From Chloroflexota bacterium (GTDB lineage Bacteria > Chloroflexota > Anaerolineae > Anaerolineales > Anaerolineaceae): DNA of 43,444 bases. The stretch is taken from positions 1 to 43,444 of the forward strand of contig JAEYTI010000308.1 of assembly GCA_023434145.1 (NCBI GenBank). The letters are read 5' to 3'. This document shows, piece after piece, positions 24,851-33,588 of this stretch (the stretch's first letter is position 1; each line of letters opens with the position of its first letter). A program made the translations under genes and the position numbers. The notes under the pieces were generated by a model, which searched no databases, was not told where the DNA came from, and saw only the letters and a list, made by a program, of their open reading frames with translations.

Positions 24851-24939
24851 TATCTATCCGAAAAATATTGCTTGTGTTTGTTGTTTGGGTGGCGTAGCCA
24901 CCCAAACAACAAACACAAAACAATTTGTTAGGATAGATA
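24851..24939. repeat. Long hairpin element, copy D
   Basis: Core arms 24872-24893 and 24897-24918 are perfect 22-bp reverse complements around a GTA loop. The outer arms, starting TATCTATCC at 24851 and ending GGATAGATA at 24939, pair with few mismatches. The G/T-rich left arm (TTTGTTGTTTGGGTGG) and the GTA loop resemble element A. It lies about 90 bases upstream of arsR2. Confidence 0.85.
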
Positions 24940-24974
24940 GGCCCTTTCCCATCCCAACATATTTGTATCCTTTG

Positions 24975-25267
24975 GTACATGGGATTGCTACTGCGTTGGC
25001 CTATATGGACTTTTACAAATAAATCACGTAACCCGGGTGGCTCTACACCGCTGATCGCTTGGCGGCTAAAGCCACGGCTAGATCAGCGAAGCCCCACCTT
25101 CGTGGGGCTAAGAGGCGCCGTTTCTGACAAAAAGGAACCCCACGAAGGCTAAGCAGCCTTGCTGCGGCCGTTTCAACCGGACGGCGACGGGTGGATTAGA
25201 GTCACCCTGGTTACGCGATTAATTTGTAAACATTCATATAGGCCAACGCAGTAGCAATCCCATGTAC
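24975..25267. mobile_element. MITE-like element with 71-bp terminal inverted repeats
   Basis: The outer 33 bp (24975-25007 and 25235-25267) are perfect reverse complements; the next 38 bp (25008-25045 and 25197-25234) pair with seven mismatches. The centre carries further hairpins: CGCTGATC 25049-25056 with 25081-25088, and AGCCCCAC 25090-25097 with 25102-25109. There is no coding sequence and no clear target-site duplication. It ends nine bases from the guaB stop, so its fold may also serve as the 3' end of the purine operon transcript. Calling it mobile is inference from the terminal repeats. Confidence 0.68.
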
Positions 25268-25276
25268 AAGCAGCTT

Positions 25277-26758
25277 CTACTCGTCGCGCCGGTAATTGGG
25301 CGCCTCACGCGTGATGGTGATGTTATGCGGGTGGCTCTCGATCAATCCAGCATTGGTAATACGGGTGAGGTGCGTATGCGTTCGCAGGTTTTGCAGGTCT
25401 TTTGCACCGGCATATCCCATCCCTGAACGCAATCCACCCACAAGCTGGTAGATAAAATCACTAAATGCGCCTTTTTGAGGAACCATACCCTCTACGCCTT
25501 CTGGTACCATCTTGCCCGCCTTGCCCTGGCCCGTGCCATAGCGGTCTTTGCCATATCCTTGCATCGCGCCGAGGCTGCCCATCCCGCGATACTGCTTGTA
25601 GCGCCGGCCCTCATAGACGATCGTTTCACCCGGCGACTCATCCAGGCCAGCCATCAGGCTTCCGAGCATCACCGTCTCTGCCCCGGCGACCAGCGCTTTG
25701 ACAATATCGCCGCTGTGTTTAATGCCGCCGTCGGCAATGATGGGCACATCATGTGATGCTGCGGCACGAGCGCACGCATGAATCGCAGTCATCTGTGGCA
25801 TACCAGCTCCGGAGATAATACGGGTTGTGCAGATCGACCCAGCTCCAACCCCAACCTTGACTGCATCTGCGCCCGCATTGATCAGCGCCAGCGTGCCTTC
25901 TGCTGTAACCACATTGCCGGCGATCACCGGCAGATTAGGCCAGGCGGATTTAATGCGCCGGATGGCACCAATCACACCAGCGGAATGCCCATGCGCAGTG
26001 TCGATCACAACCACGTCCAGGCCTTTCGCAACCATCAGTTCCATCCGTTCTTCCAGATCCGAGCCAACGCCTACTGCCGCGCCTACAAGCAACCGGCCCT
26101 GCGGATCAATCGCTGCGCTGGGATAATCGCGTTTCTTCTGGATATCTTTCACCGTGATCAGGCCGACCAGGCATCCTCGCTCATCCACCAGGGGGAGTTT
26201 TTCAATGCGGTGCATCTGCAGGATACGTTTGGCCTCTTCCATCGTTGTAGAGGCAGGAGCGGTCACAAGCCCCTCACAGGTCATAAACTCGCTGATCGGC
26301 CGCTTGTAATCTTCCGGCTCGGCAAACCGTGTGTCGCGGTTCGTGAGGATGCCGACCAGTTTGCCAGTGACCGGGCTGACGATTGGGACACCGCTAATGT
26401 GAAACTCGCCCATGATATTCTCAGCTTCTTGCAAAGTGTTCTCGGGTGCGAGTGTAACCGGATTGGTGATCATGCCCGACTCGGACCGTTTGACAAGATC
26501 AACCTCTCGTGCCTGGGCTTCTGGCGAGAGGTTGCGGTGCAATATGCCAATGCCGCCTTCGCGTGCCAGGGCGATTGCCAGGCGGGCTTCTGTTACTGTA
26601 TCCATTGCGGCGGAGAGGATCGGAATGTTTAACTGGATTGTGCGCGTTAACCGGGCTCGCACATCGACCTGCGATGGCAGAACTTCACTGTAACCGGGCA
26701 CGATGAGCAGATCATCAAACGTCAGGGATTCATAGCGTTCAAACAGTTCGTCATTCAT
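25277..26758 (-). CDS. guaB: IMP dehydrogenase
   Basis: A 493-residue enzyme converting IMP to XMP with NAD, the committed step to GMP, in the cytoplasm. The (beta/alpha)8 barrel is interrupted by a CBS pair (about 95-210) that binds adenine nucleotides. Catalytic Cys310 is in GVGAGSICTTR; the IMP-binding ADGGIKHSGD and the mobile flap with DRYG are present. ATG 26758 has AGGAG upstream. It is the last gene of the purine operon, 78 bases after purN, with a stable hairpin in the gap. Confidence 0.96.
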   Translation of the reverse strand: MNDELFERYESLTFDDLLIVPGYSEVLPSQVDVRARLTRTIQLNIPILSAAMDTVTEARLAIALAREGGIGILHRNLSPEAQAREVDLVKRSESGMITNPVTLAPENTLQEAENIMGEFHISGVPIVSPVTGKLVGILTNRDTRFAEPEDYKRPISEFMTCEGLVTAPASTTMEEAKRILQMHRIEKLPLVDERGCLVGLITVKDIQKKRDYPSAAIDPQGRLLVGAAVGVGSDLEERMELMVAKGLDVVVIDTAHGHSAGVIGAIRRIKSAWPNLPVIAGNVVTAEGTLALINAGADAVKVGVGAGSICTTRIISGAGMPQMTAIHACARAAASHDVPIIADGGIKHSGDIVKALVAGAETVMLGSLMAGLDESPGETIVYEGRRYKQYRGMGSLGAMQGYGKDRYGTGQGKAGKMVPEGVEGMVPQKGAFSDFIYQLVGGLRSGMGYAGAKDLQNLRTHTHLTRITNAGLIESHPHNITITREAPNYRRDE

Positions 26759-26795
26759 GGGGTTCCACTCCTTTCCTTTGCCATAGCAGATACGG

Positions 26796-26824
26796 CTGCG
26801 CGGCCGAATGGTTCGGCCGCGCAG
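26796..26824. repeat. Perfect hairpin between purN and guaB
   Basis: Perfect 13-bp GC-rich arms 26796-26808 and 26812-26824, 3-base loop TGG. It lies 12 bases after the purN stop and 38 bases before the guaB start. There is no T-tract, so partial termination or RNA protection rather than a full stop is suggested. Confidence 0.65.
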
Positions 26825-26836
26825 TAGCGTTTTGAA

Positions 26837-27445
26837 TCAATGGATCTTGGTTTTCAACAGCACCATTTCCAAAGTATTCACCAGCAGTTCGTGTTCTTGC
26901 TGGTGAACGCGTGCTTCCAGCGTTTCCAGGTTGTCTTCGGGAAAGATGGGAACGACAGCCTGCGCCAGCACGGGACCCGAGTCAATCCCTTCGTCTGGGA
27001 CCAGATGCACCATCACTCCGGTGTGCGTGATCTCTCCACGCTGGTATGCTTGCATTGCGCGCTCGATGGCATGTGTTCCGGGAAAAGCACCGGGCAGCGC
27101 CGGATGCAGATTGATTACGCGGCCCGGGAAGGCGCTTAAGAAATTCGTGGAGAGCAGCCGCATCCAGCCTGCCAGCACGACCCAATCTGGTTGATAGGCG
27201 AGCACAGCCTGGGCCAGCAGCGTGTCGTACGCCTGGCGGTCAGTGGCTTTGTCTTTGGGAAAGGCCACTGCGGGAACCCCGGCTCGCGCTGCGCGTTCCA
27301 ACCCAAAGGCGTCCGCGCGGTTTGAAAAGACGGCCACGACATCGGCAGGAAGCGTACCATCTGCGCAAGCATCCAGTACAGCTTGCAGATTGCTGCCGCC
27401 ACCCGAAATCAGCACGACGATGCGAGCGCGGGAGAGTGTGCTCAT
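26837..27445 (-). CDS. purN: Phosphoribosylglycinamide formyltransferase (folate-dependent)
   Basis: A 202-residue PurN that formylates GAR with 10-formyl-tetrahydrofolate (third step of IMP synthesis). The phosphate-binding SGGGSNLQ is at 14-21; the catalytic Asn112 and His114 are in INLHPALPGAFPG; Asp151 is in VPDEGIDSG. All active-site residues are in place. ATG 27445 overlaps the purDM stop as ATGA, so translation is coupled, and the fused upstream protein supplies the reactions before and two after this one. Confidence 0.95.
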   Translation of the reverse strand: MSTLSRARIVVLISGGGSNLQAVLDACADGTLPADVVAVFSNRADAFGLERAARAGVPAVAFPKDKATDRQAYDTLLAQAVLAYQPDWVVLAGWMRLLSTNFLSAFPGRVINLHPALPGAFPGTHAIERAMQAYQRGEITHTGVMVHLVPDEGIDSGPVLAQAVVPIFPEDNLETLEARVHQQEHELLVNTLEMVLLKTKIH

Positions 27446-29748
27446 CGCAGATCCACGCCTTTTGGACCGGATACAAGCTTGCCGATGACCCAGGAAGGTT
27501 CGGCCAGCGCGTGCTGGAAATCTTCAAGCTGGTCAGGGGCTACCACCGCGACCATGCCAATGCCCATGTTGAAAACCCGGTACATCTCGGTCTCCGCCAC
27601 TTGCCCAGTCGATTGGATCAGCCGGAACAGCGGCGGTATGCTCCACGCCTGGGTGTGGATGATGGCCCGCAGCCCATCCGGCAGCACGCGCGGGATATTT
27701 TCGATAAACCCGCCGCCGGTCAGATGTGCCAGCGCTTTAACCGGGGAAGGGGAACAATCCAACACCGGGCTCAACACATGAAGGTAAGAGCGGTGTGGGG
27801 CCAGAAGGGCATCCGCCAGAGAGGAACCCAGCTCGGGGGAAACGGTATCCAGCGGGGTATTGGCGAAGATGGCGCGTATGAGCGAGTAGCCGTTTGTGTG
27901 CGGTCCGGTGGAAGCAAGCCCGACTAGCAGATCGCCAGGTTGTATGTTGGCGCGGGGTAGAATTTTCTCGCGCTCCACGATACCGATAATGGTTCCAGCG
28001 ATATCGAATTCACCATCGTGATATACGCCGGGCATCTCGGCGGTTTCGCCGCCCAGAACAGCGCAGCCCGCTTCGTGGCAAGCTCTGGATATACCGGTGA
28101 CAACCGCAGCGGCAATTTCTGGATCGAGTTTGGCGGCGGCGAAGTAGTCCAGGAAAAACAGCGGGCGCGCTCCTTGCACCAGAATATCGTTGATGCAGTG
28201 GTTGACAATATCCATGCCCAGCGATTCATACCGACCGACCTGCGCCGCAATGCGGACCTTCGTGCCGACTCCATCGGTGGAGGCTACCAGCACGGGATTT
28301 TGCATGGTTTTTACGGTACCCGCGTCAAACAACCCGCCGAATGCACCAATCCCGGCCAACACAGACTGCGTATAGGTGGAGCGGACGGCGGATTTCATCA
28401 GCGCCACCGCCCGGTTTCCTGCGTCAATATCCACGCCAGAAGCGGCATACGCAGAAGATGCACCAGTATTTGACCGCAGCGCTTTTTGGGCGATATCGCT
28501 CCGGTACTGCATGCCATCGAAGTGGATCGCATCCACTGCCCGGTAGGCATTTGCCAGCGCCGCTTGCAGCGTCTGCCCGTCGGCGGTTACGTTCAGCACC
28601 CGCCCGCCTGCTGTAACAACCTTCCCATTCTCCGTTTGCGTGCCAGCGTGGAAGACGATACTTAAATCGCCGGACTGCGGGTGGGGAATGGATTCCAGTC
28701 CAAGGATGACTTGCCTGCTTTTGTATTTACCGGGATAGCCTTCTGAGGCCAGCACCACCGTTACCGCCGAGCGATCGTGCCAACGCAGCGGCAGTTGATC
28801 CAGCCGCCCATGCACACACGCTTCCAGCACGTCCACAAGATCATTTTCGAGCAGAGGCAAAACCACCTGTGTTTCGGGGTCGCCGAAGCGGCAGTTGAAC
28901 TCCAGTACCTTAACGCTGTTCGCTGTGATCATGAGCCCGGCATACAGCACGCCAACGAAAGGCATGCCTTCCTCGCGAAATCCGTCGATCACCGGCTGCA
29001 AAACGGTGCCGGTCACTTCTTGCACTAGCGCGGGCGGGCAAAGTGGGGTGGGGGCATATGCGCCCATCCCGCCCGTATTGGGACCCCGGTCCCCATCAAA
29101 TATGCGCTTGTGGTCCTGGGCAGGCGGCATGGCGCGTACGGTGAATCCGTCCGAAAAAGCCATCAGCGAGACCTCTTCGCCTTCTAGCTTCTCTTCGATG
29201 ATGACTTCTTCTCCCGCGGAACCAAAAGCGCGCTCGACCATGATGGTTTGCAGCGCAGCCCGCGCTTCCTGGCTGGTTTCGGGCACGATCACGCCTTTCC
29301 CGGCCGCCAGACCGGACGCTTTTATCACCACAGGGTGATCTACCTGATCGAGATATGCCAGGGCGTCTTCATAGCGGGTGAACGCGGCAAAGCTGGCAGA
29401 TGGTATGGCATGCCGCTGCATAAAGGTTTTGGAAAAAGCTTTCGAAGTCTCAATCTGCGCCGCGGCGCGCGTAGGCCCGAAGGCGGGGATGCCTGCCGCG
29501 TGGAGCGCATCCACCAGGCCCGCAGCCAGCGCACTCTCCGGGCCAACGACAACCAGATCGACTTTTTGATCCGTGGCAAACTGCACCAGGCCGGTTACAT
29601 CTTCTGCCGCCAGAGGCACATTCTCAGCAATTTCTGCGGTACCGGCATTTCCGGGCGCAACCCATAACCGAGAAACGCGCGAGGATTGTTTGATCTTCCA
29701 GGCGATGGCATGTTCGCGGCCACCTGACCCAACGATAAGAATGTTCAT
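27442..29748 (-). CDS. purD-purM: Bifunctional GAR synthetase / AIR synthetase (PurD-PurM fusion)
   Basis: A 768-residue fusion. Residues 1-424 are phosphoribosylamine-glycine ligase (ATP-grasp): VGSGGREHA at 6-14, SGLAAGKGV at 145-153, and the metal site EFNCRFGDPE at 283-292. A short linker (about 425-433) leads to residues 434-768, phosphoribosylformylglycinamidine cyclo-ligase: YAASGVDIDAG, STDGVGTK at 490-497 and LGGETAEMPG at 565-574. It therefore carries out steps 2 and 5 of IMP synthesis. No frameshift or internal stop is seen across the junction. Neighbouring purN supplies step 3, so the locus has the domain order of the animal GART protein. Start ATG 29748 lies 11 bases after the purF stop. 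Confidence 0.95.
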   Translation of the reverse strand: MNILIVGSGGREHAIAWKIKQSSRVSRLWVAPGNAGTAEIAENVPLAAEDVTGLVQFATDQKVDLVVVGPESALAAGLVDALHAAGIPAFGPTRAAAQIETSKAFSKTFMQRHAIPSASFAAFTRYEDALAYLDQVDHPVVIKASGLAAGKGVIVPETSQEARAALQTIMVERAFGSAGEEVIIEEKLEGEEVSLMAFSDGFTVRAMPPAQDHKRIFDGDRGPNTGGMGAYAPTPLCPPALVQEVTGTVLQPVIDGFREEGMPFVGVLYAGLMITANSVKVLEFNCRFGDPETQVVLPLLENDLVDVLEACVHGRLDQLPLRWHDRSAVTVVLASEGYPGKYKSRQVILGLESIPHPQSGDLSIVFHAGTQTENGKVVTAGGRVLNVTADGQTLQAALANAYRAVDAIHFDGMQYRSDIAQKALRSNTGASSAYAASGVDIDAGNRAVALMKSAVRSTYTQSVLAGIGAFGGLFDAGTVKTMQNPVLVASTDGVGTKVRIAAQVGRYESLGMDIVNHCINDILVQGARPLFFLDYFAAAKLDPEIAAAVVTGISRACHEAGCAVLGGETAEMPGVYHDGEFDIAGTIIGIVEREKILPRANIQPGDLLVGLASTGPHTNGYSLIRAIFANTPLDTVSPELGSSLADALLAPHRSYLHVLSPVLDCSPSPVKALAHLTGGGFIENIPRVLPDGLRAIIHTQAWSIPPLFRLIQSTGQVAETEMYRVFNMGIGMVAVVAPDQLEDFQHALAEPSWVIGKLVSGPKGVDLR

Positions 29749-29759
29749 GCGCTCGCTCC

Positions 29760-31217
29760 CTAGCCAATGGCTCTCTCAAACCCGGTTTTCGTTGATTCAA
29801 ACTGCACATCGATCGGATACTGCCCGGTAAAACAGGCAGCGCAGTATCCATTGGGGCCATTCCCTGCCTGCATACCTCGCGCAGCACGCATCATCCCTTG
29901 CAGCGAGATAAAGTGAAGCGAGTCTGCGCCGATATGCTTGCAGATTTGGTCGTTGCTCATCCGGTGCGCGATCAATTCCTCAAAAGTGCCCATATCGACG
30001 CCCATAAAACAGGGGTGTGTAATGGGTGGGCAGGTGATGCGCACGTGCACTGCACGCGCCCCCGCCCGACGAAGCATGTGCACCAGCGCGCCGGTGGTAT
30101 TGCCGCGTACAATGCTGTCGTCAATCATCACCACGCGTTTGTCGCGGACATTTTCGGCAATCACATTAAATTTGAGCGCAATGCCCTGCTTGCGCAGCGA
30201 ATCCGTCGGCTGGATAAACGTACGGCCAATGTAACGGTTCTTGATAAAGCCGTCGTTGTATGGAATTCCCGATTGTGCTGAATAACCGATAGCGGCAGGG
30301 ATAGATGAATCGGGAACCGGGATCACCACATCGGCTTCTTCGATTGCCGATTCTTGTGCCAGGATGTGCCCCAGGTTTTGCCGCACCTGATGGACTACCT
30401 GGCCGTTCCAGAAGCTGTCTGGACGAGAGAAGTAGATGTGCTCGAAAACGCAGCAAGCCAGTTCGGGCGCGGGCGGCAGCGCTTGCTGCACGCTCAGCGC
30501 CGAGTTGGAAAGCGCAATGATCTCGCCCGGCTGTACCTCGCGAATGGACTCGCAGCCGAGCGTCTGGAGCGCGCCCGTTTCGGAGGCCGCCGCCCAACCG
30601 CCGCCCGGCAGCAGGCCGACACTCAATGGCCGGAAGCCCCATGGATCGCGCACCGCTAATACACCATCGGTTGTCAGGATCACCAGCGAATATGCCCCTA
30701 CCCATCGCTTCATACAGCTTTTCAGCCGCTCATTCCAGGTATCGCCTGCCGCCCCTGCCAGCATCATTGTGATCAGTTCGGTATCGGAGGAAGAGGATAA
30801 CCCGATGCCGTGTTCGAGCAGATCACTGCGCAGGGTAGCGGCGTTGACGAGATTGCCATTGTGTGCCACCGCAACAGGCCCATGCCGGGTGTCGATCAAA
30901 AAAGGCTGCGCATTGCGGGCGGTGGATGAGCCGGTGGTCGAATAGCGGGTGTGCCCGATGGCGTAATGCCCTCGGAGTGGGGCCATATTTTGGGGGGTAA
31001 AAACCTGCGATACCAGCCCCACATCTTTGTGAAGCCGGAGGGTATGCCCGTCGGAGACGGCGATCCCGGCAGCTTCCTCGCCGCGGTGCTGGAGGGCGTA
31101 CAGCCCAAAGAAGGCCATGCGAGCCACGTCTTCATTTGGCGCAAAAATACCAATAATGCCGCACTCTTCATGCGGATGGTCATCGGAATGTGAAAAATTT
31201 TGGGGAGTATCTTTCAT
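29760..31217 (-). CDS. purF: Amidophosphoribosyltransferase, Fe-S type
   Basis: A 485-residue PurF, the first committed step: PRPP plus glutamine to phosphoribosylamine. The N-terminal nucleophile is Cys19 in CGIIGIF, so an 18-residue propeptide must be removed, as in Bacillus. The PRPP loop VVMIDDSIVRGNT lies near 353-365. Cysteines in ELACC, ITCPP and the C-terminal YCAACF match the four ligands of the Bacillus-type [4Fe-4S] cluster, which makes the enzyme oxygen-sensitive. A long hairpin element separates it from purE. No strong ribosome site is seen immediately upstream of ATG 31217. Confidence 0.95.
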   Translation of the reverse strand: MKDTPQNFSHSDDHPHEECGIIGIFAPNEDVARMAFFGLYALQHRGEEAAGIAVSDGHTLRLHKDVGLVSQVFTPQNMAPLRGHYAIGHTRYSTTGSSTARNAQPFLIDTRHGPVAVAHNGNLVNAATLRSDLLEHGIGLSSSSDTELITMMLAGAAGDTWNERLKSCMKRWVGAYSLVILTTDGVLAVRDPWGFRPLSVGLLPGGGWAAASETGALQTLGCESIREVQPGEIIALSNSALSVQQALPPAPELACCVFEHIYFSRPDSFWNGQVVHQVRQNLGHILAQESAIEEADVVIPVPDSSIPAAIGYSAQSGIPYNDGFIKNRYIGRTFIQPTDSLRKQGIALKFNVIAENVRDKRVVMIDDSIVRGNTTGALVHMLRRAGARAVHVRITCPPITHPCFMGVDMGTFEELIAHRMSNDQICKHIGADSLHFISLQGMMRAARGMQAGNGPNGYCAACFTGQYPIDVQFESTKTGFERAIG

Positions 31218-31240
31218 GTTGATAGCTCGCGATTTCCTTT

Positions 31241-31312
31241 AGGGCCATATTATTTGTGTGTGGCGTGTGACTGCGTCACACGCCACACACAAATCGATAG
31301 ATAATATTCCCT
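31241..31312. repeat. Long hairpin element, copy E
   Basis: Perfect 20-bp core arms 31252-31271 and 31275-31294 with a TGC loop. Outer blocks ATATTAT (31247-31253) with ATAATAT (31301-31307) and AGGG (31241-31244) with CCCT (31309-31312) extend the pairing. It begins two bases from the purE stop and lies 24 bases before the purF start. Same layout as elements A, B and D but with a different core sequence. Confidence 0.82.
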
Positions 31313-31314
31313 GG

Positions 31315-31812
31315 TCACTTTGTTTCGGTTGGGTTCAATGTCTTATCATCAGTGACAATTTTTTCTGCTTGCTGCTGTTGAAAACGCTGCACAGCTTCCC
31401 GCACGGCCGGGTCATAAAAGGACAGGATTTTGGCCGCCAACAGGGCTGCATTGGCCGGTTCCAGCACCAGCGCCGGGGCAACCCCGGAAGGCATACGCAG
31501 CGAGGAAAACACGTCCGCTCCACCAAACGCGTCGCTAGGCGGGGGGCAGGCGATCACCGGGGCGCTGACTGCGCCATCGGTAAACCCGGAAAGCGCGTTG
31601 CTTCGTCCGGCGACGGTAATGTACACCTTAGGCCGCGGATCGGCTTCGTACTGTTGCAGCAGCGCGAGCGTGTGCTGGGCAGTTTTATGCGCGGAACCAA
31701 TCCGCAGGACGGCCTCTAACCCAAATGCGCGGGCTGAATCGGCGATTTTCTCGCAGTGGGCCAGATCTGCTTTGGAGCCCATCAGAATAACGACCAGTGG
31801 AGCATGGTTCAT
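31315..31812 (-). CDS. purE: 5-(carboxyamino)... / AIR carboxylase, class II PurE
   Basis: A 165-residue PurE that makes CAIR from AIR. The sequence matches class II (animal-type AIR carboxylase, which uses CO2 directly): GRSNALSGF, PVIACPPPSD and SSLRMPSGVAP replace the HLPGM and SIVQMPxGVPVAT blocks of the class I mutase. The conserved GSAHKT binds the ribose phosphate. In line with this, no purK is in the operon. Its start overlaps the purC stop by ATGA, so it is coupled to the enzyme that consumes CAIR; in animals the same two activities form one protein (PAICS). Confidence 0.88.
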   Translation of the reverse strand: MNHAPLVVILMGSKADLAHCEKIADSARAFGLEAVLRIGSAHKTAQHTLALLQQYEADPRPKVYITVAGRSNALSGFTDGAVSAPVIACPPPSDAFGGADVFSSLRMPSGVAPALVLEPANAALLAAKILSFYDPAVREAVQRFQQQQAEKIVTDDKTLNPTETK

Positions 31813-32780
31813 GGGAGGATGCCTGCCTTTCGAAGATTCGCTTCCAACCGCGGACCGACCGGATAAGCGCCCGGTTGAAAGGAGGTACCGGTCAACAGCT
31901 CATAGATGGTGATGTAGCGCTGGCTGGCGGCCAACCAGAGCGAGTCGGGTACAGCCGGGATGTCTCCGTCGCCGCGGTAGCCGCGCTCGGCGTAAGCCAG
32001 CCGGATAAACTCTTTATCAAAATTCTCCGGCTCTTCACCGCTGGCAAAACGCGACTCGTAGCTATCGGCCTTCCAGAAACGCGATGAATCGGGCGTGTGA
32101 ACTTCATCGATCACCATGATGGTGCCATCCGGTGCACGGCCAAACTCATACTTCGTATCCACCAGGATCAGCCCGGCGCGCTGGGCGATCTGCTGGCCGC
32201 GTTTGAACAGCGCCAGCGCCGCCGCCTGGACGGCGTCCCAGGTTGCGGCGTCCAGATAGCCCTTTTCTACCACTTCCGCGCAGGTCAACCGTTCGTCATG
32301 GCCGGTTGCCCCGCCTTTGGTTGTCGGGGTGATGATTGGCTCGGGGAGCATTTGGTTTTTTTGCATTCCTTCGGGGAAGTGGTAACCGTACACCTCACGC
32401 TCGCCCAGCGAATAGCGATACCAGAGCGCGGTGGCGGTTACGCCGGTGATGTAGCCGCGCACGATCACTTCCACTGGGAAAGGTTGGACTTCCACCGCAA
32501 CCAGCGCATTCGGATCTGGCAGGCTGAGGACGTGGTTGGCGATGATGTCGCGGGTGTTATCAAACCACCATGCGGATAGCTGGTTGAGCACCTGCCCCTT
32601 GTATGGAACCGATGCAAGGATGCGATCAAACGCGGACAGCCGGTCGCTGGTTACCAGCAGGCGTTTTCCGCCGGGCAGCGGGTACCAGTCGCGCACCTTG
32701 CCAGACTGCTTACCAGGCAGAGGCAGGTCGATGCCTTGAAAACCCTGCGTAGCCAAATCAGATGCAGAATGATCCGTCAT
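31809..32780 (-). CDS. purC: SAICAR synthetase
   Basis: A 323-residue PurC that joins CAIR and aspartate with ATP. GKVRDWY, TSDRLSAFD, VRGYITG and DEVHTPDSSRFW are the conserved nucleotide and substrate motifs. It is of the long, yeast Ade1-like type (about 300 residues, versus 235 in E. coli), with an inserted segment PNALVAVEVQPFPVEV onward and a longer tail. The frame is open from 32861, overlapping purQ, but ATG 32780 has AAGGAGG nine bases upstream and removes an unalike 27-residue extension. Confidence 0.94.
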   Translation of the reverse strand: MTDHSASDLATQGFQGIDLPLPGKQSGKVRDWYPLPGGKRLLVTSDRLSAFDRILASVPYKGQVLNQLSAWWFDNTRDIIANHVLSLPDPNALVAVEVQPFPVEVIVRGYITGVTATALWYRYSLGEREVYGYHFPEGMQKNQMLPEPIITPTTKGGATGHDERLTCAEVVEKGYLDAATWDAVQAAALALFKRGQQIAQRAGLILVDTKYEFGRAPDGTIMVIDEVHTPDSSRFWKADSYESRFASGEEPENFDKEFIRLAYAERGYRGDGDIPAVPDSLWLAASQRYITIYELLTGTSFQPGAYPVGPRLEANLRKAGILP

Positions 32781-32799
32781 TGCCTCAATCCTCCTTGTA

Positions 32800-33573
32800 T
32801 CACTGCGCGGCGTAGCGAACACCATTAACGAACAGGGGCAGCCCCGAGCAGCCGCGTTCACCGCGTGTCCAGCGCGGGTGCTGATAGGCCAGAATATGAT
32901 TCTCAGGATGCGGCATCAGGCCCAGCACATTCCCCTGCGCATTGCAAACCCCGGCGATATCCATTCGGGACCCGTTGGGGTTGTACGGGTACGCGCCACC
33001 TGCCTGGGTTCCGTCATCCAGGGTATAGCGTAGGGCAATCTGATCGCAGTCGGTGAGCGTCTGGAGCGTGTGCTCATCGGTAACAAAATTGCCTTCGCCG
33101 TGCGCCACCGGGCAGTACACAGGCTCGGTTAATCCTCGCGTCCACAGGCAGGTCTGTGAAACCGGCGTAAGGGTTACCCACCGGCATTCAAAATGCCCGC
33201 GCGCGTTGAAGGTCAGGGTAGCAGACTGCGCAGCCGGTTCTTTGCCGGGCAAGATGCCAGATTTGACCAGCGCCTGGAACCCGTTACAGATGCCGATCAC
33301 CGGCTTGCCCTGCTGGACAAAAGCGTTGACTTCCTCGGCAAAGTAGGCTTGCAGATCCAGCGCCAGCAACTTGCCTGCGCCGAGCGCATCGGCGTAGGAA
33401 AATCCGCCCGCCAGCACCAGCAGTTGATAATCCTGCCAGCCTCGTTTGGATTGGCGCAGGATATTTAGTGGGACGACTTCGGGCCGGGCGCCGGCCAGTT
33501 CCAGCGCGTGGCTCACATCCTGATCACGGTTGGTGCCGGTGGCCAGGATTATCAGTGCGGTTGGTTGGTTCAT
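32800..33573 (-). CDS. purQ: FGAM synthase glutaminase subunit
   Basis: A 257-residue class I glutamine amidotransferase giving ammonia to PurL. The nucleophile is Cys96 in GICNGFQ; His222 and Glu224 in MPHPE complete the triad; AGGFSYAD is the oxyanion-region motif. It begins 15 bases after the PurSL stop and precedes purC by 19 bases. A separate PurQ shows that the large gene upstream is not the three-domain enterobacterial PurL. Confidence 0.95.
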   Translation of the reverse strand: MNQPTALIILATGTNRDQDVSHALELAGARPEVVPLNILRQSKRGWQDYQLLVLAGGFSYADALGAGKLLALDLQAYFAEEVNAFVQQGKPVIGICNGFQALVKSGILPGKEPAAQSATLTFNARGHFECRWVTLTPVSQTCLWTRGLTEPVYCPVAHGEGNFVTDEHTLQTLTDCDQIALRYTLDDGTQAGGAYPYNPNGSRMDIAGVCNAQGNVLGLMPHPENHILAYQHPRWTRGERGCSGLPLFVNGVRYAAQ

Positions 33574-33588
33574 TGCTGCGGCCCTCCT

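Noticed and set aside
24975..25267. Complete insertion sequence
   Set aside because: Terminal repeats are present but there is no transposase frame of any useful length and no clear target duplication, so only a MITE-like label is given.
25778..26632. 284-codon plus-strand open frame
   Set aside because: Antisense shadow of guaB.
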